This document shows, in pieces, positions 61,062 through 64,000 of a stretch of 64,000 nt of DNA (the first letter of the stretch is position 1; each line of letters begins with the position of its first letter). The position numbers and the translations under genes were made by a program. Location: NCBI GenBank assembly GCA_013339895.1, contig JABACO010000003.1, positions 1,663,860-1,727,859 on the forward strand, in the 5' to 3' direction. The notes under the pieces are model-generated. The model saw nothing but the letters and a program-made list of their open reading frames with translations, did no database searches and had not been told where the DNA came from. The DNA comes from Ephydatia muelleri (Eukaryota; Porifera; Demospongiae; Spongillida; Spongillidae).

Positions 61062-61450
61062 GTTTTGACTTGTTTCTTCACTGCCTCTCTGAGCAAACTT
61101 AATTAAATTCATGCGAAACTATGATGACATGCACTTTGCGTTGAATGGGAATGGGCATAGCGTTTCCAATCCCGTTCCGTAAGGTTATTAATCTATGATT
61201 GGACGATGCAATCGTAGTTTTAACAATGACTGGCTGGACCAGCATAAGTGGCTGTGCTAGAGCGCAAAGTTGAATCGTGCTTTCTGCATGCCATGTTTGC
61301 TTTTTAATCAAACGCGCTACGTACTCTTTTGCACAGGTGACAGGTGTCCAAAATACTCGGTACACTGGCTCTTTTCCAGAAGTTCGGCCATGACGTTCTG
61401 AACATCGTACATGTCTCGATTGGCGGCTTTGTCATATGCGTGGAGCGGTG

Positions 61451-62380
61451 TTCCACCATGAGGTGTCTAGCTGTACTGCTCAGTACTTACTGAATTGTAT
61501 ACTGTGAGGGCGAATAATGGATTATACTGCCAATTGTGACGGATGGGAATGATGCATGTACGTGTTTAAGGCATTTTGTACCAGAAGAGAGGGCAAGCTG
61601 ACAAACTATTCATTTTCGTTTTTATCTCAGTAAACTAAAATCTTATTACTCCGTGCGTTGGTAGCGAGGGAACAAATAACCACGTGTTTTTCGAAAAAAA
61701 AAAAAATGCTGGGGTCACAATCCGCTGCCATTGAATTATGGGTTTGGCGTATAATTGGCATACTCATCTTTCTTAGTTCCTGTGGATCCTATCTTTGTTG
61801 TTTTAATGATTTAAAGTTGGAATAAGTAACTGATAAGCAATAAAACTGGCTATACTTGTATTAGTCTTGAGAAACTGTGATGTATCGTGCCATTATTAAA
61901 AAAGGGACAAACCTGGAAGAACCTAGGTAATCGTTGGCAAATTAATAGTGCATTAATCGCCAAAATCGATTTAATGTTTCTAATAACCGATTTGCAAGTT
62001 GCTATAAACCTGAAAAATCGATTAGACTTTTTTTTCATAGTCGAAATAATCGATTTTGATTTATAAAAAAGGTTACACACCCTAAAGACGGGTTCATAGT
62101 GTTACCTATACAGATCGTATCCCACACTATCTTTGTGATTGAAAAAGAACCACGATGTAGTATGGATTTACAAACATGTTGCTGGTAGGTAAGTCAGCAG
62201 ATTGGGCAAGCAGTTCTGCTGTAATTCTACATAGATCTGTTCGCTGAAGCAAATAAAGCACTATGAAAAATTGTCACAAATTGTAATACTTCCTATGTAT
62301 TTACCTATTGCTTGTAATGTTCAGTACCAAATGAAGGATAATGTTTTTAATAAGAATAATTCCGCACACTTAAGTCATTT
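61451..62380. other. Intergenic, no gene seen
   Basis: AT-rich, no recognised feature. Confidence 0.55.
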
Positions 62381-63473
62381 TACTAGTTATGAATTAATTG
62401 AACTATGTTTGGATTGTTGTAAGCAGATACGTAATTATATCAAATCCCTCATACATAAACATATTCTATATGCGTATGTCAGGTTATATAGAATGTGAAA
62501 TGCATACGTATACACTGCACACAATATACTTATAGTTCACTAGCTAATGAAATACGAACACACCACTCACAATGCAATAACACAAACTCATATAGAACCA
62601 TTAAAAATTCAAACCTGTTGAGAAGTTGGAATGCTTACCATGACTCACCAGAAACTGCAAATCAAAATATGAAATCAAATTCACGCACTGTACTTAAGTT
62701 TCTAGCATGCCCACTCTATACGCATAGTCTACATGACACATAAACAATACGCGCAGGCCGTTTTTGTAAGGTCACGTGGCACAGAAGGGGCCATTACAAA
62801 GTAAGATGGTAAGCTTTGAAACATTAGGTAGCTATATAATAAGGCGTCACTTCAGAATTATAGAGTGATACAGTAGATTGTCTAATTGTACACCCAGTTA
62901 CAACCGTCACATAAGAACGGCCGGCCGATGACGTAATTAATTTTATTACGCATTTTCTGGTTGCTGCGGGCAGGATATACATTTATCTGAGGAAGGGGCG
63001 TATTTGAATGTGCTTCTTAGGGGATGGAGCAAATGATCTGTAAAATGGTCTTCAGCTGTATGCATGTGCTCATGAATAGGATATACATGGATTTGTACAT
63101 TCAGTACTAAGATACTGCATTCTACTGGTGAGGCTGTACATTCTGGACCTCACCCAGAGGCTGCCTGACTATGTCAAGTATATGTACTGCTGCTGCTACA
63201 GAATTATCAAGTGAATCAAAAGACATTCCAACTTCTCAACAGGTTTGAATTTTTAATGGTTCTATATGAGTTTGTGTGCTTGCATTGTGAGTGTGTTCGT
63301 ATTTCATTAGCTAGTGAACTAAAAGCATAGTCATATCTTGTCTGCAGTGTATGCATATGCATTTCACTATCTGACATACGCAGATAAAATATGTTTATGT
63401 ATGAGGGATTTGATATAATTACGTATCTGCTTACAACAATCCAAACATAGTTCGATTAATCCATAACTAGTAG
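62381..63473. mobile_element. Long-TIR element, 1.1 kb, about 250-bp arms
   Basis: 62381-62632 (ACTAGTTATGAATTAATTGA... to ...GAGAAGTTGGAATG) pairs with 63224-63473 with few mismatches. About 590 bases lie between. No coding capacity, no clear target duplication. Confidence 0.85.
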
Positions 63474-63546
63474 TATGCAGCTAAGTGATGATCATAATGC
63501 AACTCTTTATCGCGAATGCAGCTAAGTGATGATCAGAATATTCTGA

Positions 63547-63548
<2 letters not shown>

Positions 63549-63575
<27 letters not shown>
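63549..63575. repeat. (TC)n microsatellite
   Basis: CTCTCTCT run, about 27 bases. Confidence 0.9.
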
Positions 63576-63579
<4 letters not shown>

Positions 63580-64000
63580 GTACCCCTCTCATCTAATTCT
63601 ACAGCCCTACCCCGCATGTAACAGGAAATCACACGGACAGAAACGCATGGCTTTTGTTCTGAACATGATTGGTCAGAATATGAATGCACATCACTTGCCC
63701 ATAGGCAATGACAGACAACCAGCTGCCTCCAAGGATACTCCGTTTTCTGGTGCTCAAGTTGTATTTTGAATATTTACTATTCCACATATGCAGGGACATG
63801 TGACATTAGTGAGGCTAACTGTGTGATACACACAAAAGTGATGTTATGCAGATGCCCAGTTGACTGGTGGTGTGTGTTTACGCGGCTATATTTACACTTT
63901 AGTTTTGACAAACTGCACAAAAGTCACTTTTCATCAGTTGCTTTCAAAACATTGAGGGCAGAGAATACGGCAGTGATGTCCCTCATTAGAGCAGTGCAAC
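63576..64000 (-). mobile_element. Copy of the loop of the long-TIR element at 27222, cut by the window end
   Basis: Reverse complement of about 27730-28150 with scattered differences (for example TCTGACCAATCATGTTCAGA and CTTGAGCACCAGAAAACGGA). Confidence 0.75.

Larger units (their letters stand above)
56457..61196. mobile_element. P-like DNA transposon, 4.7 kb, about 37-bp TIRs
   Basis: The left end ATAGATTAATAACCTTACGG (56458 on) and right end (to 61196) are inverted copies over about 37 bases. Flanks carry ATTGGAC at 56450-56456 and 61198-61204, a 7-8 base target duplication. It encloses a P-type transposase gene on the minus strand and a second convergent coding region. A 408-base MITE is inserted near its right end. 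Confidence 0.75.
55994..61450 (+). pseudogene. hAT-like (TTF-type zinc finger/DUF4371-like) transposase gene split by a P-like element
   Basis: The N-terminal part begins MPGRSQQKERERKRAAAFCQ at 55994, frameshifts, then reads LSLEIGDLVSACTTEADLSQ and PDPQFKFPLD up to 56456. The continuation appears after 61197: NNDWLDQHKWLC, stop, AKLNRAFCMPC, as in the TTF-type zinc finger (SWL...WL.YS......AFC.PC) of hAT-like transposases. The break coincides with the ATTGGAC duplication of the P-like element. Multiple frameshifts; inactive. Confidence 0.55.

Overview
The window is a repeat-rich metazoan nuclear sequence. Genes are split by short spliceosomal introns, there is no bacterial-style operon, and transposon families of every major class are present. 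A sponge (probably a demosponge) is my best guess: the tandem DSYKADPEKKKASVR coding repeat, the P-like and hAT-like transposases and the Ginger-like integrase all resemble families I know from sponge and other early-branching animal genomes. This is inference; no marker here proves the phylum.

Left third (1-18,000): two conserved minus-strand housekeeping genes. At 134-2230 lies the 5' part of a choline/ethanolamine phosphotransferase (CHPT1/CEPT1 type), which runs off the left edge. At 7976-17763 lies a complete 24-exon gene for the translation factor DAP5/eIF4G2, with MIF4G, a proline-rich linker, MA3 and an acidic W2 end. It appears to start at a GTG codon, as vertebrate DAP5 does. Its introns are packed with GT/CA microsatellites and minisatellites, several of which begin exactly at the 5' splice site.

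Middle (18,600-42,000): a cluster of paralogous single-pass receptors with immunoglobulin-like domains. Genes A (18636-23512, minus) and B (29292-37024, plus) are divergent and sit in an inverted duplication. Gene C (39374-41907, minus) lacks its signal exon, and D (about 37395-38362) is a truncated pseudogene. Layout is signal peptide, four Ig-like exons of phase 1-1, stalk, membrane helix, and a cytoplasmic tail that carries a YxxV motif in B and C. The third domain is very divergent between paralogues while the fourth is almost constant. The plan resembles allorecognition or immune receptor clusters such as cnidarian Alr, but function is not shown by sequence alone.

Mobile DNA fills the rest: three related Helitron-like elements (24703-27220, 48067-51001, 51362-54565), large foldback elements, a Mutator-like element carrying a RecQ helicase fragment (30243-31584), a Ginger-like integrase/Ulp1-like element (about 31594-33835), decayed non-LTR retroelements, a tyrosine recombinase relic (46.2-47.25 kb), and a three-level nest at 56-61.4 kb (hAT-like gene split by a P-like element, itself carrying a hAT-like MITE).

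Small indels and nonsense codons occur in otherwise well conserved exons (CEPT, DAP5 exon 22, Ig gene A). Some may be assembly errors; others fit pseudogenisation.
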